NCBI GenBank assembly: GCA_964016875.1
Contig: OZ024719.1
Location: forward strand, 32,970,679-33,034,678
Origin: Fallopia convolvulus
Lineage: Eukaryota > Streptophyta > Magnoliopsida > Caryophyllales > Polygonaceae
Direction: 5' to 3'
Length of the DNA: 64,000 nt
Under the pieces are notes generated by a model. It had not been told where the DNA came from. It made no database searches and worked only from the letters and a program-made list of their open reading frames with translations. Numbering within the stretch: position 1 is the stretch's first letter; each line of letters begins with the position of its first letter. Made by a program: the position numbers and the translations under genes. Shown here in pieces: positions 20,290-32,042 of this stretch.

Positions 20290-21932
20290 TAACATAAATG
20301 GAAATAGGATAAAAGCCTTTTAATTCCGTTGACTCGGTCTTCGCTACGATTCTGAGAACCTCGATATCGAACTGTGCACCTCGGTATCGAGCTGTTACAG
20401 CACTACGAACAACTTTGAGTAAAACTTGCGTAGCGGGTTCGTTACAACTCCGTTTGACTCGATTCTTTTTCCTATGTCTTTGTAACGCGTTTCTCTACCT
20501 CTTTCCAATCTCAAACTTTGATCTTAAATGTCAATATGGACTTCATTCCTTGAGCTTTTCCTTAAGTGTTTCTCCTCGGTTTCGCTCTTTCCCTCAAAAG
20601 TGCTCTAAACAGCTTCTAAAAACCTACAAAACACCACCAAAGTTTATGTAGACTCCATATCTTAAGAAAATACGAAAACCTACACAAATGACTCAAAACA
20701 AAACACAAAACTAATGAAAAAGACTCAAACACACTAAAAACACACCCTAAAAACATGACTAAAAAGGCGTACATCAAAATACCCCATACTTAGACTTGCT
20801 TGTCCTCAAGCAATCAACAAGACATTAACCAAAACCATCAACACATATATCAAGTCAATGTCGTTATCAAAAACCACATCAAAGCACAAGCAGAAATAAA
20901 AAGACAAGTGAATCTAATGTCATCACACATATATAAGCAACCTGAAGCAAAAGCAACCAAAAATCTAACCTCACAAAGGATAATGTGTTTCACTCGTCTC
21001 TCAAGTGTTTAGGCTTAGAATAACAACTCTAAACTCAATCCTAAATGCAAAAATCAACATAGCCATTGTTAATGATATCACCAAACTCGATCTCCACCAG
21101 AGATGTGAAAACAAATAAAGATCATCAAGAGAACTTAGTCTCAATGAAAAACTTCATAGAAGATTCCATTCGTCCGGGTTGTAATGGGGCTTGGTAATGA
21201 CAATAAATCATGGAAATATTTTGGCTATGTGGTGCTAAAAATATACGGGAATCACAGACTCCTAAAAACTCACACATCAACAAAACTCTCATAAAACATA
21301 CCAAACTCACTTAAACATTGTGCAAACTCTCTTTCAACTAATTTTTTTTGGGTTCTACTTTGATTTTCCACTGTTTCTTTTCTCTTCTTTCTGTTGGGAA
21401 GCTATTGGTACCGAGCCTACTAGGTCAGTAATCATGTATCTGTTTTCTTTCTTTTTTTTCTCTAAATGCATACCGAGAACCAAACGCCGACTAGGTCTTT
21501 TCTACGATTCTGACAGCCTCGGTAACGAACTGTGCACCTCAGTACCGAGCAGTTACAGCACTACGAACATCTTTGAGTAAAACTTGCGTAGCGGGTTCGT
21601 TCCAACTCGATTTGACTCAATTCTTTTTCCTATGTCTTTTTAACAAGTTTCTCTACCTCTTTCCAAGCTGAAACTTTATCTTAAATGTATTTATGGACTT
21701 CATTCCTTGAGCTTTTCCTTAAGTGTTTCTCCTCGGTTTTGCTATTTTCCTCAAAGTGCTCCAAACAACTTCTAAAAACCTAAAAAACACCACCAAAGCT
21801 TATGTAGACTCCATATCTTAAGAAAATATGAAAATCTACACAAACGACTCAAAACAAAAGACAAAACAAAAGAAAAAGCCTCAAACACACTAAAAACACA
21901 CCCTTAAAACATGAATAAAAAGTCGGACATCA
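20290..21932 (-). mobile_element. Athila-type LTR fragment E, rearranged
   Basis: Two similar blocks, about 20330-20776 and 21490-21932, share long runs (for example ACTTGCGTAGCGGGTTCGTT) and both end ACATCA, the end expected of an LTR in this orientation. Between them, 20777-21400 is the internal 3' region (CCCCATACTTAGACTTGC block, then sequence matching 24900-25150 of element B). So this is an Athila-like element reduced to two LTR parts and a short piece of internal sequence. The left boundary is not defined. Each LTR block has a paired palindrome (20361-20390; 21519-21548). 21933 joins directly to Athila element C. Confidence 0.6.
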
Positions 21933-22406
21933 TCAATTATGCTACAACAAAGAAGGAGCTACTAGATGTGGTTTTCGCCTTTGAGAAATTTTGCTCCTAC
22001 CTTGTTAGGGTCAAAGTCATTGTCTACATTGATCATGCCGCTTTGAGGTACCTTTTGAGCAAGAAAGATGCAAAGCCAAGGCTAATTCGTTGGATTCTAC
22101 TTCTCCAGGAATTCGCCTTGGATATTAGAGACAGAAAGGGGACTGAGAATTTGGTGCCTGATCACTTGTCTAGAATAATGCAAGAGTAGATGAAGTGCAC
22201 AAGAGGTGATTTGCCCATTGATGACTCATTCCCTGATGATCACCTTTTTAAGATAACAGAGGAACTTCTACAGCTCTCTTCCTCCAAAGTGCCATGGTAT
22301 GCTAATTTTTTGAATTACCTGGTATGAAATGAAATGCCTGTTGGGTTGTCATTCCAACTAAAGAAGAAAGTTCTGTCTGATGTCAAACATTACTTTTGGA
22401 ATGAGT
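21933..22406 (+). pseudogene. Athila element C: RNase H end and integrase start
   Basis: 21933-22189 encodes the second half of a Ty3-type RNase H (NYATTKKELLDVVFAFEKF; VYIDHAALRYLLSKKDAKPR; GTENLVPDHLSR). After a stop at 22187 the same frame continues as the N-terminus of an Athila-type integrase (VPWYANFLNYLV; DVKHYFWNE), with another stop at 22324. It is cut at 22406 by solo LTR D and resumes at 35334. The 5' part (gag, PR, RT) is missing: E abuts it at 21932. Confidence 0.85.
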
Positions 22407-23225
22407 TGATGTTTGTGTTTTTAGTATAGTTTTAGGTGTTTTTCTTAGGTTGTTTAGTTTAGTTTTAGAGAGTTTTAGTATTAGTTTTGTGTGCTTTTTC
22501 ATAAGTTTGCATACTTTGTGAAAAGTATGGAAGCTAGTCCGTTTTTGTGTTTTTCTTTGGGTTTTGAAGCAGAAGAGAGCATTTTGAGAGGAGTTAGAGT
22601 CAAGTGGTTGATGGAGAATGTATGGAGGAAAGAGAAGAAGAACACGTCTTGAAGATCCCGTTCAAATCCAAAGAGAAGCTATAAAGAGTGTACAAAAACC
22701 CAAAACAGAGAGTTCGTTATCGACTTGTGAGGGTCAGTATTGAGCTGTGCGATAGAGTTTTGTCCGACGAATTCAACAAGAGTCTACCGACCCTGTGCAG
22801 GTCGTTACCGAGGTGGCCTGTGTCGGTAGGCGGAGCCGACTTTCAGAAAATCTATCTTTTATCTCGTAATATTTTTAGTTAGAAGAGTTTCTATCTTTTA
22901 GGACCCTTGTTAGATAGTTTCTTTTAGTATAAACACCTTGTTTTTAACTCAAGTTGAGGGGAGAACACGTTAGTTTTGGAGAAAAGTTCAGAATTTGGAG
23001 AGAGAGAGAGAGAGAGAGACGATCGTTTGGTTCGATCTAGAGAGAGTCGAGATCAAGTCTTTGCTTGTTCTTCTACGTTCGAACGTGATTGAGTTTGAAA
23101 GACAAGATTTTTATATTTCAAGTAAGTTTTATTTCAATGTTTTCATTCAATCTAGTTGTTTGTTTTCTTTCAATCATGAGTGAGTAGTTTACTTTTCTAG
23201 GATCGGTGTTGAAACCCGACATAGT

Positions 23226-24689
23226 TGTTGATAGTGTTTCTCGGCCAACAAATAAATTTGTAAGTCAAGACCACGCTGAGTATAGCAGAGTCAGGATCGT
23301 TCCACATGAAGCAAGGTTGTTTGTCTATCAATCTAACAAAAATCAAACAAAAACAAATAAAACACTCACGAGCAGCCTCGTTAACGATGTTGTCAGTGTC
23401 GTTAATGAACCACCGAACACAAAATGCTAAAACTAACGACCTAATTAAAATCTATTTAAAATTCGGTACCGAGGCAAGTACTCAGCAACGAAAATTCACC
23501 AGAAATAATTCAAATAAAACAAAAATCTAGGACAAGGGACACCACAACATAGCCAAGCATAAGAATTCATAAGAAGAAAAGATCATGCCTTTAAACAGAT
23601 AGAGTCATCAACTTTCGTTGACTTAGCAAGTAAATTAATCTACTTTCGCATCCTAATTCACTTAATTGCTTGTTTTAGATCTAAAGCTTGAAACTTTCGT
23701 TTTCAAACAATATCAACCTTCAAGTTAGTAACTTCCTCTTTCAACTCAGTTCAAAACTCAAATTACCTCCACTTTCGTCTCGGTATTAAGCACAACAAAC
23801 AATTCTCAATCAAACAACTCATCAAACATGCTCAACTATGCCGGGTTTAACCCCGATCCTAGAAAAAACTACTACTTACTAATCATAACTAAGAAACTAA
23901 AAACTTCAATAAAAAGAAACATTGAAACAAAACTCAAAACTCTAATTAATAAAAATATATCATCTTACAGAGATTCAGAAGAAACCGAAAAACATAAAAA
24001 AATACCGAACCACAATCACGACCAACGACCCCCCAGCGACTGTCGTCTACCGAGCCTCGGCAGTCCTCTTCCGATCCGATTTCTCTCTCTCCTTCGGTCC
24101 TTCAAAAATCTCCTCCAAATTAATCCCCCCCTTTCTATGCTAGATAGAAGGGTATTTATACTAAAAAGCTAAAAACTAAAAAGGCTAAAAGATATAAACT
24201 TTCCTAAAAAGATAGAAACAATCCCTAAAAGATAGAAATAAAATCTAAAAAGATATTAAGACCTAAAATACATATTCTAACAACCCCAAAAGATTCTAAA
24301 AAGATACTCAATCGATACGGAAAGAAATTCCCGCTTAGGATCGGTGAATTATAAAATAATACTCCATATCTTCTTTTTCATGGCCTCGTTAACGAGCCCT
24401 CACAACCTCGTTAACGAGCCTGGGCTTTGTTTTCTTCAACACTTCCTCTTGTACTCTCGAGCTTCGACTTCTTCAATCTTTCATTCCTCCGTCTTTCGCT
24501 GTAATGCTCCAAATTCAACTCCATTTAGCTCCTTTCCTAGCTAAAACCTACAAAACTCACAAAATAGCGTAGATTCCACTCTTTTCACAGAAATATGCAA
24601 AACTATCTAAAAATACTCAAAACTAAACCTAAACTAAACCTAATAAACAAAGAAAACCTACTAAAACTATACTAAAAATGTGAATATCA
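23226..24689 (-). repeat. 3' LTR of Athila B
   Basis: Starts TGTTGATAG after ATAGT and ends AATATCA before the CCCCATACTTAGACTTGC block. Compared with 32043-33514 it has an extra 22-base palindrome unit (24386-24417 holds two TCGTTAACGA) and lacks about 27 bases near 23815. A TATA-like TATTTATA (24153-24160, TATAAATA on the minus strand) is the likely promoter. Confidence 0.9.
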
Positions 24690-26395
24690 AAATACCCCAT
24701 ACTTAGACTTGCTTGTCCTCAAGCAATAAACAAGAAACTAACCAAAACCAAAACATTCCTCACACATATATGCACTTAAATAGACATAAAATAATACAAT
24801 CCAACCTCTCAAGGGATATAATGTGTTTCACTCAACTCTCAAGTGTTTAGGCTTATAAATTCAATCTCTCAACTCATCTTATATACAAAATCTAATAGAA
24901 ATTGGAACTTATATCACCAATACTCTCCACTCAAGACTTGTCAAAACAAGCAAAGAATCATCAAGAGAACTTAGGGGGCTCAATGAAAAACTTCATAGAA
25001 GTTTCCATTCGGCCGGGTTGTTATGGGGCTTGGTAAAGACAATAAGGTGTGGAAAATATTTTGGTCATGTGGTGCTAATATTATCCGGGAACCAAAGAGT
25101 CCTAAAAACTCACATCTCACCAAAACTTTCATAAAACAACATACCAAACTCACTCTTCTTTATGCACACTCATTTTCACTCACCCTTTATCATCCTAGAA
25201 AGTCTCATAACAAAAATAAAAGAATCTTCGATATTATCTTTAAACACAAATGCACTTACTCTTTACTTCCCTTTTATTATTTTTTCCTTCTTTCTTCTCT
25301 TTTTTTTCTTCTTCTTCTTCTTCTTTTTTTTTCGTCGTGGCCTCGTTAACGAGCCCACATCAGGGTCGTTAACGATCCACCGTATACATTCCTCTTCCTT
25401 TTTTCACTACATCCATCAAAAACTTTATTATGTGCATTTTTTCTATCAAGAGACCTTTTTACATGTAATAACAAGAGACTTCCAATCTACCCTTCCCAAA
25501 TACCCTTCAATTTAAGCAAATATAAAACTCTTTTCTTTTTAACAAAACATAAAACTTACCTCACCAATCTAAGTCCTAATTCCCGGATAGGGTCAAGCTT
25601 ATCTCGGCTAGGGAATAATTTTTGTGGAGCTAAAAACAAAAGGTTTCAGGCCAGAATTGGTTATTAAAAGGAAGGAATAATGTAAAGGTAGATAGGGAAT
25701 AATAGGGTTTATAAAAATAAGTTCTCCATCATATGATCTTCACAAGTAATGAACTAAAAATCTTATAAGGATCTCAAGAAATAGATAACCATCACAATTC
25801 CAAGAGATAATATGCATAAAGAGAGTAAATCACACAAGAAAAGAAGAGGGATTTATGATGTTCTCCCTATAAGGCCAAAAATACTCACAAGGTAAATTTT
25901 TTTGTTGGATTGCATCATCTATGCTATAAAGTATATGTGCTCAATTTCATCAAATGCTATTCTCTTCTAAAAACAATAATTTCAAGTTGAGAATCCGGCT
26001 ATACTTTTAAAGACATGCTTGCAAGGAATTATATGATTAAGCTAGTGATTGCTATCATAGAACTTAAGAAGGGATATCTATCAATTCTAAAACTCTTTTT
26101 GGATTTTTTTTCATTTTTTCAAATTTTTTTTTCAATTTTTTTTTTCTCTTTGTTTTTCGGTTTTAAGGAAATAAAAACTGCATAGAACACATAAACACCT
26201 AGGACATAATTTTTCTACTTTCTCCCCACCCCATACTTAAAATTACAATGTCCCCACTGTAAGGAAAATAAGAAGAAGAGGGAAAATAAATAGAAAACAA
26301 AACAAAACAAAACAAAAAATTAAAAAGAAAAAAAAGAAAGACATAAAAACTTACAAAGGTGGAAACAAGGAAAAGAAACTTCATCTTGAGCTGAA
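24690..26395 (-). other. Athila B 3' untranslated region
   Basis: No supported gene. Next to the LTR, 24692-24730 is a block (CCCCATACTTAGACTTGC, then TTGTCCTCAAGC) that recurs next to LTRs at 20780, 57183 and 57612; on the minus strand it contains the purine-rich GTATGGGGTA expected of a plus-strand primer site. A palindrome pair lies at 25343-25375. 26099-26150 is a T-rich run. Confidence 0.65.
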
Positions 26396-28002
26396 TCAAC
26401 GGTTATGTGGAGGAAAGTAATGCTCAAAGTTCCCCATGAAGTCGTACATCGTCCTCCAACGCTCAGCATCCTCCGCCTCTCTCTGACGCTGCCTCTCATC
26501 CTCCATCGACATGCGAGCGGAATAGACGGTTTCCCATCTATCCATCCTCCTATGAATGTGATCCGTCTGGAGGTGAAGCTGTTGCATCCGTGCAGAAAGA
26601 TCCTCGACCCATGGTGGTGGTATACTCGATCCTGCATACTCGGGTTGAGGAGGTGGTGGGTAGTGAGGCTGGAAATGGTCTTGATACATCACCGGGTTGT
26701 AAGGCATGAGGCCATAAGTATGAGGGTCGACAGGAGCTGGTGGTGGGTCGACAGGAGCTCTCGGCACCTCGTTAACGAAGCTGGGTGCCTTGTTAACAGG
26801 GTCGGGATGCGACTGGAAGTGATCGTGAACGACCCTAGTGGGCTCGTCAACGAAGATGTTGCCTCCTAACACCTCCGTGTCGATGTCTTCTTCTTCAAAA
26901 TTGAGCTCCTCAGTTCCGCCCTCGGTGTCGGCTTCTTCGGTGTCGTTGCCTACTACCTCGGTGTCCTCTTGTGCATCTTCTTCTTCATATTCATCCATGT
27001 CGTCCCGCTCAAACCGGGTTTCACATGGCCTAAGCGAGAGCTCGTCCTCCGGTTTTGGCTCCAATGGGTAGGGATGTCCCGTCCATACCTCCTACCAATT
27101 CGGTACGTAGAGTAGCTCGTACATGTCGAGGGAAGGTATGACTAGTCGATCTTGAACCTTCACCTTGTAGCCTCCCTCGGCTTGCACGAAAATCCCGGAA
27201 CTATACCAATAGCTTTTGTTGAGGAGTTGGGCGTGAGCCGATGTGTAGCGGGTGAGATCTACTCTGAGATTCTTAGCCAAGAGGCTAACCAAATTGCCAC
27301 ACCACACCTCCTTGGACTTGGTGGGTTTCTCGACGTAGTAGAGCCATTTGTACCCCAAGTTCAAGGGGCCAGGCTCCTCAAAGAGGATGGTGCGGAAGCA
27401 AGCAACCTCCGTCCTTGTATGCCGGTTCAACTCTTTCTTCGGCCAAATTACGGCGAGGACTCTCAAAATAATCCGGAAGATGGGATTGACTATGTTTGCC
27501 CCGGATAGTGCCGCGGTAGAGGATTGAACCTCCCCGGTGATGTAGCTCCAAGTGCGGGTCACTCGGTAGTCCTTCAAGCTATAATCTCTCGATGGGTTTG
27601 GGAGTTCCAAGATTGTATTGAACTCCGCCATGGTGAATTCACGGTCCTCGTTACCGAGCCGGAATCGAATTCGTCAAACCGAGATCTTTGACGAGAAGTT
27701 GGTCTCCAAAGTGGCCAAGAACTCGGATGTGAGGGCCGGATAGTGTGGCAAGCTCTCTTGCTTCAACAGGTGGGCGGCCCCAAGAATGATGAAAGCGTCC
27801 TTGACATCCGTGTAGATGCCCGTGGTGACAACGCTAGACTTCGAGAACCATCGGGTGTAATGGTCCTTCTCCAGAAAATCTCGGTAGCGCCGTACTTTGC
27901 TCTGACTGCTCAAAATCACATCATCCACTCGAGGTGGAGATGGAGACCTATGTTCCTCCTCTTCTTCTGGGCTCGGGAAGCGGGTCTGCTTGAACTAGCC
28001 AT
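26396..28002 (-). pseudogene. Athila env-like ORF (Athila ORF-1 type), broken
   Basis: ATG at 28002 opens a short start, a one-base shift occurs near 27960, and the remaining frame runs to 26396 with in-frame stops at 27674 and 27092. The middle part (27100-27930) matches the general plan of the Arabidopsis Athila ORF-1 family (YPALTSEFLATLETNF; EFTMAEFNTILELPNPS; NIVNPIFRIILRVLAVIW). The C-terminal part is acidic, then proline-rich, then ends in a charged helix (26400-26560). Function is unknown; it occupies the env-like position. Palindrome pairs at 26769-26799 and 26823-26853 lie inside the coding frame and read as V-N-E/V-D-E repeats. Confidence 0.75.
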
Positions 28003-29281
28003 GGATCCTACAAAATAATCGAGATTTTTCCAAGATAAGATCCACTCAAAAATAAATAGGTACGAGACCCAATACATGATCTCAAAATTAACCTCGGAAA
28101 TATTCCTAAACTACCCAATTGGATTGTTCACGATTCTGGGCTCGGATCGATCGATGAAGAAATGCATGGTCGTTAACGAGCCTGGGTGGGTCGTTAACGA
28201 CCCACCGAGAGCAAAACCAGTATGTTCCGAAATTAAATCTACCTCTAATCAGCACTAATCAAGCATGCAATCTTCTATCATTTTCCACATATCCCTCATC
28301 GGGTATAAGCACCCCATACTTACTCAATTACCCATCCCGAACATGCTAAAAATTACCCGGAATTTTGACATGCAAAGATTGAACTTTTAGATCTAGAACA
28401 AGAAAAATTCATGCTTTCCTAACTAAAGGATTGCAATAGCTAATCTAACATGAATAATCTTTCCTAAAACAAGAACAACTAAGCACAATCAAGTATTTTT
28501 AGGAATAAAATCAAGCATGCTCATCAACCTTCCTAAGAACACGATTCCAAGATATGAAATTTCGACCCTATAGATAATCAATCATGCAATTTCAAGCAAG
28601 GGTTTAGAAATCATACCAGAGAATCGAGGAATTGAAGAACAAGGGTTGGAATCGGGATGGTTAACGAGCTTGGCCTCGTCGGTGAACGGTTTCCGAGCTC
28701 CGGTAACTACGGCCTCTCGGTGATCGGTAGCGTGAGGGATTCCGACTCGGTGGGAGAGAAGGGAGAGGGATTGAGAGTGTTTTGGGTTTGAGAGGGAGTG
28801 AATTTTGAGAGGATTGTGGTAGAATTTTGGAAGGGGGGTAGAAGGGTTTATATAGGAGGGGTAAGGTAGAAGGGGGTGGCGGCTGCTAGGGTAAAAATAG
28901 ATAGATTAGGTTAGAATATTTACCTGCCCCGTATTATGACGAGTCGGGTCTTCCGAACCGGGTCGTTAACGACCCTAGGTGGGTCGTTAACGAGCCGCCG
29001 TGGCCTTCTTGAGTGATTTTTCGATCCCTTTCTCCTGAAATCTTGTTAGCTCAAAAATTCTAATTTCTATCCTAGTTAAAACTAAAAAGACAAATAAAAG
29101 AAAGCTAAGAAATAATCTAAAAAGAAAAAGAAAGAAAATAAAATAAAATAAAATAAAATAAAATAAAATAAACCTATTCTAAAAAGCGGGTTGCCTCCTG
29201 TAAGCGCTATGTTTAACGTCGTTAGCCCGACGAGCTCCCTTGCTAGTCTCATGGTGGTTCATGTATGGCCATGTTGGGGTC
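28003..29281 (-). other. Non-coding gap where Athila pol should be
   Basis: No RT, RNase H or integrase motif is present on either strand. Just after the protease, at about 29196-29220, the sequence GCGCTTACAGGAGGCAACCC resembles the segment that follows integrase in element C (GGGAGGCAACCC at about 37099). Thus the protease end appears joined to post-integrase sequence, as after deletion of pol. The gap has two palindrome pairs (28170-28200; 28963-28993), and a TAAAA repeat at about 29137-29171. Confidence 0.7.
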
Positions 29282-30094
29282 TTAAGGTACCCTGCTTGTA
29301 GCCTTACTGCCTCTGTGTGCTTGAATTACTAAATTAGGACCTTTTTCTTCTATCAGTAAGCTCGATATCCCTGGATTGTTAGTGTAGTCCGAAAGCCAAG
29401 GTGGTTTGGACTTTTCTGTAACCTGTGCAGTAGGGCCTAGGTTGAACTCATGCACGTGGGACTCAGTGATCGGCAGATGTGGCTCGGTAGGGACTGTTGT
29501 GTCGAGTTCGGGTTGAGTCAACTCTATTTGTGCCACTCCAATTGGGTCGTTGGCTTTTTTATCCAAGTTGAATTCCACCCGTTCTTCTCCTATATCAAAA
29601 GTGAGGAGTCCCTTCCGCACATGAACTCTTGCTCCTGTTGTGGCTAGGAATGGTCGCCCGAGAATTATGGGGACATGAGGGTCTTCAGGCATATCCAGGA
29701 TGATAAAATCATTCGGTATAAAGAACTTCCCGACTTGAATAGGGTAATCGTTCACTACTCCTGTGGCTTTAACACTTGACCCATCTGCCATGTACAGATT
29801 CATGTCTAGTGGCTCTAGTGGTCCCATATTGGCTTTAGACCAGATTGAGAGCGGAACAAGACTAGCACTGGCACCAAGATCGCATAAAGCTTTGAACTTG
29901 TGGTTGCCTATGCCGATTGTGATTGCAAACCTCCCGGGATCTCCCAGCTTTTCTGGTAGAGCTATCGATCTGACTTCATCCAGCAGCTCTGTAATGGACC
30001 TTTTCCTTTTCCTGCTAAGAATATCTTTCAAAAAATTTCTGTAAGCTGGTATTTCGCTTAGGGCGTCAGCGAATGGGATGGAAATATTAATGCC
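29282..30094 (-). pseudogene. Athila aspartic protease domain (element B)
   Basis: The open stretch has an Athila-type retropepsin: KALCDLGASASLVPLSIW holds the active-site D (Athila proteases usually have D-L-G), followed by VKATGVVNDYPIQVG and PIILGRPFLATTGA. It is in the same frame as the upstream Gag tail but separated from it by a TAG at 30095, so it lacks its own obvious start other than the ATG near 30031. The protease would process Gag. It is the last pol-type domain in the element. Confidence 0.8.
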
Positions 30095-30746
30095 CTAAAG
30101 AATCTTAACGAAACGCTTGAACTTACTCTCAGTAGAGTCCATAGATTTCTTAGTTGGAAATGGAAGAGATTTCACCATTCTCGGAACCAAGTTAGGCTCG
30201 AGAGGTGAGAGTACCGGGTCGACTCTAGGGTCGATTGATGTCCTCGGGGGGTCGTTACCGACCTTGATGGGGTCGTTAACTACCCTGGGATTGAGAGGGA
30301 GGCTCGGATTAGTAGACTTACCTGGGGTGAGGTCGTTAGGGACCCTCGGAGCCTCGTCTTTCTGGTTTGTTGGCTCGGTATGTGCTCTCGCTGGCTCGTT
30401 AACGAGTTGGTTGGCGAGGTCCTGTTCCTCCTTCTCTTCAGCTTGAATTCTCTCCGGTAGTGTCTTCCCACTTCTGAGGTGTACCGCTGCTATTTGGCCT
30501 ATAGGGTTCTCCTCGGGGCGGCCCGGGAGTTGCCCTTGTGCTCTTGGAATCCGTGCAGCTAGGTCCCGTAGTTGGGAATCAACGCTCCTCTTCCAAATAT
30601 CGAACTCTCCCCATCTCTTATCTTGTCGGTTCAGCTTGGCTTGAATGTCATCAACCTTGTTGTTCACTCCGTTGATGCTCTCTTTTATCTCTTGAACCCA
30701 TGATGGCGTCTCCTGATGGCCTGAAGGTCGATATGGTGCAGGTCGT
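30095..30746 (-). pseudogene. Gag C-terminal linker of Athila B
   Basis: Open to 30667 upstream, continuing Gag after a one-base frameshift between about 30700 and 30780. It contains the conserved Athila stretch GQIAAVHLRSGKTLP and a long proline/valine/aspartate-rich part whose repeated VNDP/VNEP words are the translation of the palindromes at 30252-30282 and 30375-30405. It ends at TAG 30095 in a KFVKIL context, where related elements read on into the protease. Confidence 0.75.
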
Positions 30747-31928
30747 CTATCTGGTGGGGGCCCTGCGTAATTTTGACTTGTATTCTGATATGCCCCATGG
30801 TGGATTCCTGTAGAGTCCTCTCATGTAATTCATCTCAGCTATTGTCTCAGCGGTTCTAACCTGCTCAATGTTAGTGCAAGCAGAAGTACTATGTGCAGAA
30901 GAACCACATTCTTGACATGATTGAGAGGATTTCAGAAAACTTACCTGTTTCCTTAGACGGTTGACCTCATCTTGTAAGAATTGATTTTTAACATCGGGGT
31001 CAACTTCATCTCGGTTGGGTACATAGAGACGTTTTTGAGTTTGTGGAGCCTGCTGGGTTCCGTACATAGCATCGTAATTCGCCAGCTTATCCAACAGTTC
31101 CCACGCCTCTGTCGGGTTCATCTCTATAAAACCGCACGCAGTATGTGTGTTGATGCGGTTCTTGGTCTCTACGTTGATACCCTGGAAAAAGATTTCTTGC
31201 AAAACATATAAAGGTTGCCCATGAGTAGGGCACTGTCTAAGCATCTCTTTGAATCTTTCCCATGTTTCAACAAATGTTTCATTAGGCAACTGGTGATAAG
31301 AGGTGATGCGTTTCCTCAACTCCGTTGTCTTGGCAGGAGGGAAAAACTTTGTAAGAAGTTGATCATACAAGGCTTTCCAAGTCCTGATAGACTTAGAAGG
31401 TAGGCTCTCCAACCAGTTCCGGGCCTTTCCAATAAGAGACCATCTAAAAGCTTTTAATAGAACATATTCTAACGAGACACCTTCAGCAGCTATGGTGTCA
31501 CATAAATCAAGAAAATTTCTAATATGCTCCATAGGGCACTTAGCAGGTTTCCCTTCAAACTCAGCCCGTTTGATTAAGGATATAAATTGAGACTTGATCT
31601 CAAAAGGTTTCTCTATCGCTGGAAGCACAATAGGAGATTCTGGCACCCTCAGTTCCGGATGCATGTATTGCTTGGCATTCCTGGGATAGGCGTCTAGCTC
31701 TTCTTGTAGTCGAGCCTTGTCAGCTCGTTGACGCTCGGCTTCTGCGTCTGCACCGTCCTTCTCGGCTTTCAGTGCCTCCATCTGGGTCCAGAGGATCTCT
31801 AACTCTCGAGCCATCTCTTCTGCTGTGGCCATGGCTCGGTTTTCTCGGAGTCGATGGTGCAGGGAACATTCTGGTTCTGAGTAATAACCTGTTTTATGAA
31901 ATTGAAGCTTTCTTTGTTCTACCGGCAT
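30747..31928 (-). CDS. Gag of Athila B
   Basis: From ATG at 31928 the frame is open for about 393 codons (an inner ATG at 31832 is an alternative). It starts with a basic segment, then an alanine/glutamate-rich helix, then the retrotransposon Gag core (FEIKSQFISLIKRAEFEG; HIRNFLDLCDTIAAEGVS; GKARNWLESLPSKSI; FVETWERFKEMLRQCP; GINVETKNRINTHTACG). A zinc knuckle CQECGSSAHSTSAC lies near 30880-30925. The frame ends at 30747 because of a one-base shift; related Gags continue. It would form the particle and package RNA, and may be the reason this pol-less copy remained mobile. Confidence 0.85.
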   Translation of the reverse strand: MPVEQRKLQFHKTGYYSEPECSLHHRLRENRAMATAEEMARELEILWTQMEALKAEKDGADAEAERQRADKARLQEELDAYPRNAKQYMHPELRVPESPIVLPAIEKPFEIKSQFISLIKRAEFEGKPAKCPMEHIRNFLDLCDTIAAEGVSLEYVLLKAFRWSLIGKARNWLESLPSKSIRTWKALYDQLLTKFFPPAKTTELRKRITSYHQLPNETFVETWERFKEMLRQCPTHGQPLYVLQEIFFQGINVETKNRINTHTACGFIEMNPTEAWELLDKLANYDAMYGTQQAPQTQKRLYVPNRDEVDPDVKNQFLQDEVNRLRKQVSFLKSSQSCQECGSSAHSTSACTNIEQVRTAETIAEMNYMRGLYRNPPWGISEYKSKLRRAPTR

Positions 31929-32020
31929 ACACTGAGAAAACAAACAAAGAAAACAAAAATTAAAAACAAAAACGGGGTCGGGATATTCCCGATCCCGAAG
32001 ATAAACTAACAACTCGTTGC

Positions 32021-32040
32021 TTCCCCGGCAACGGCGCCAA
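32021..32040 (-). promoter_or_regulatory. Primer-binding site of Athila B
   Basis: On the minus strand TTGGCGCCGTTGCCGGGGAA follows the LTR end by two bases. TGGCGCCGTTGCC is the usual primer site of Athila/Tat elements, complementary to a tRNA 3' end (tRNA-Asp is usually quoted for Athila). It fixes the polarity of the element. Confidence 0.85.
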
Positions 32041-32042
32041 TT

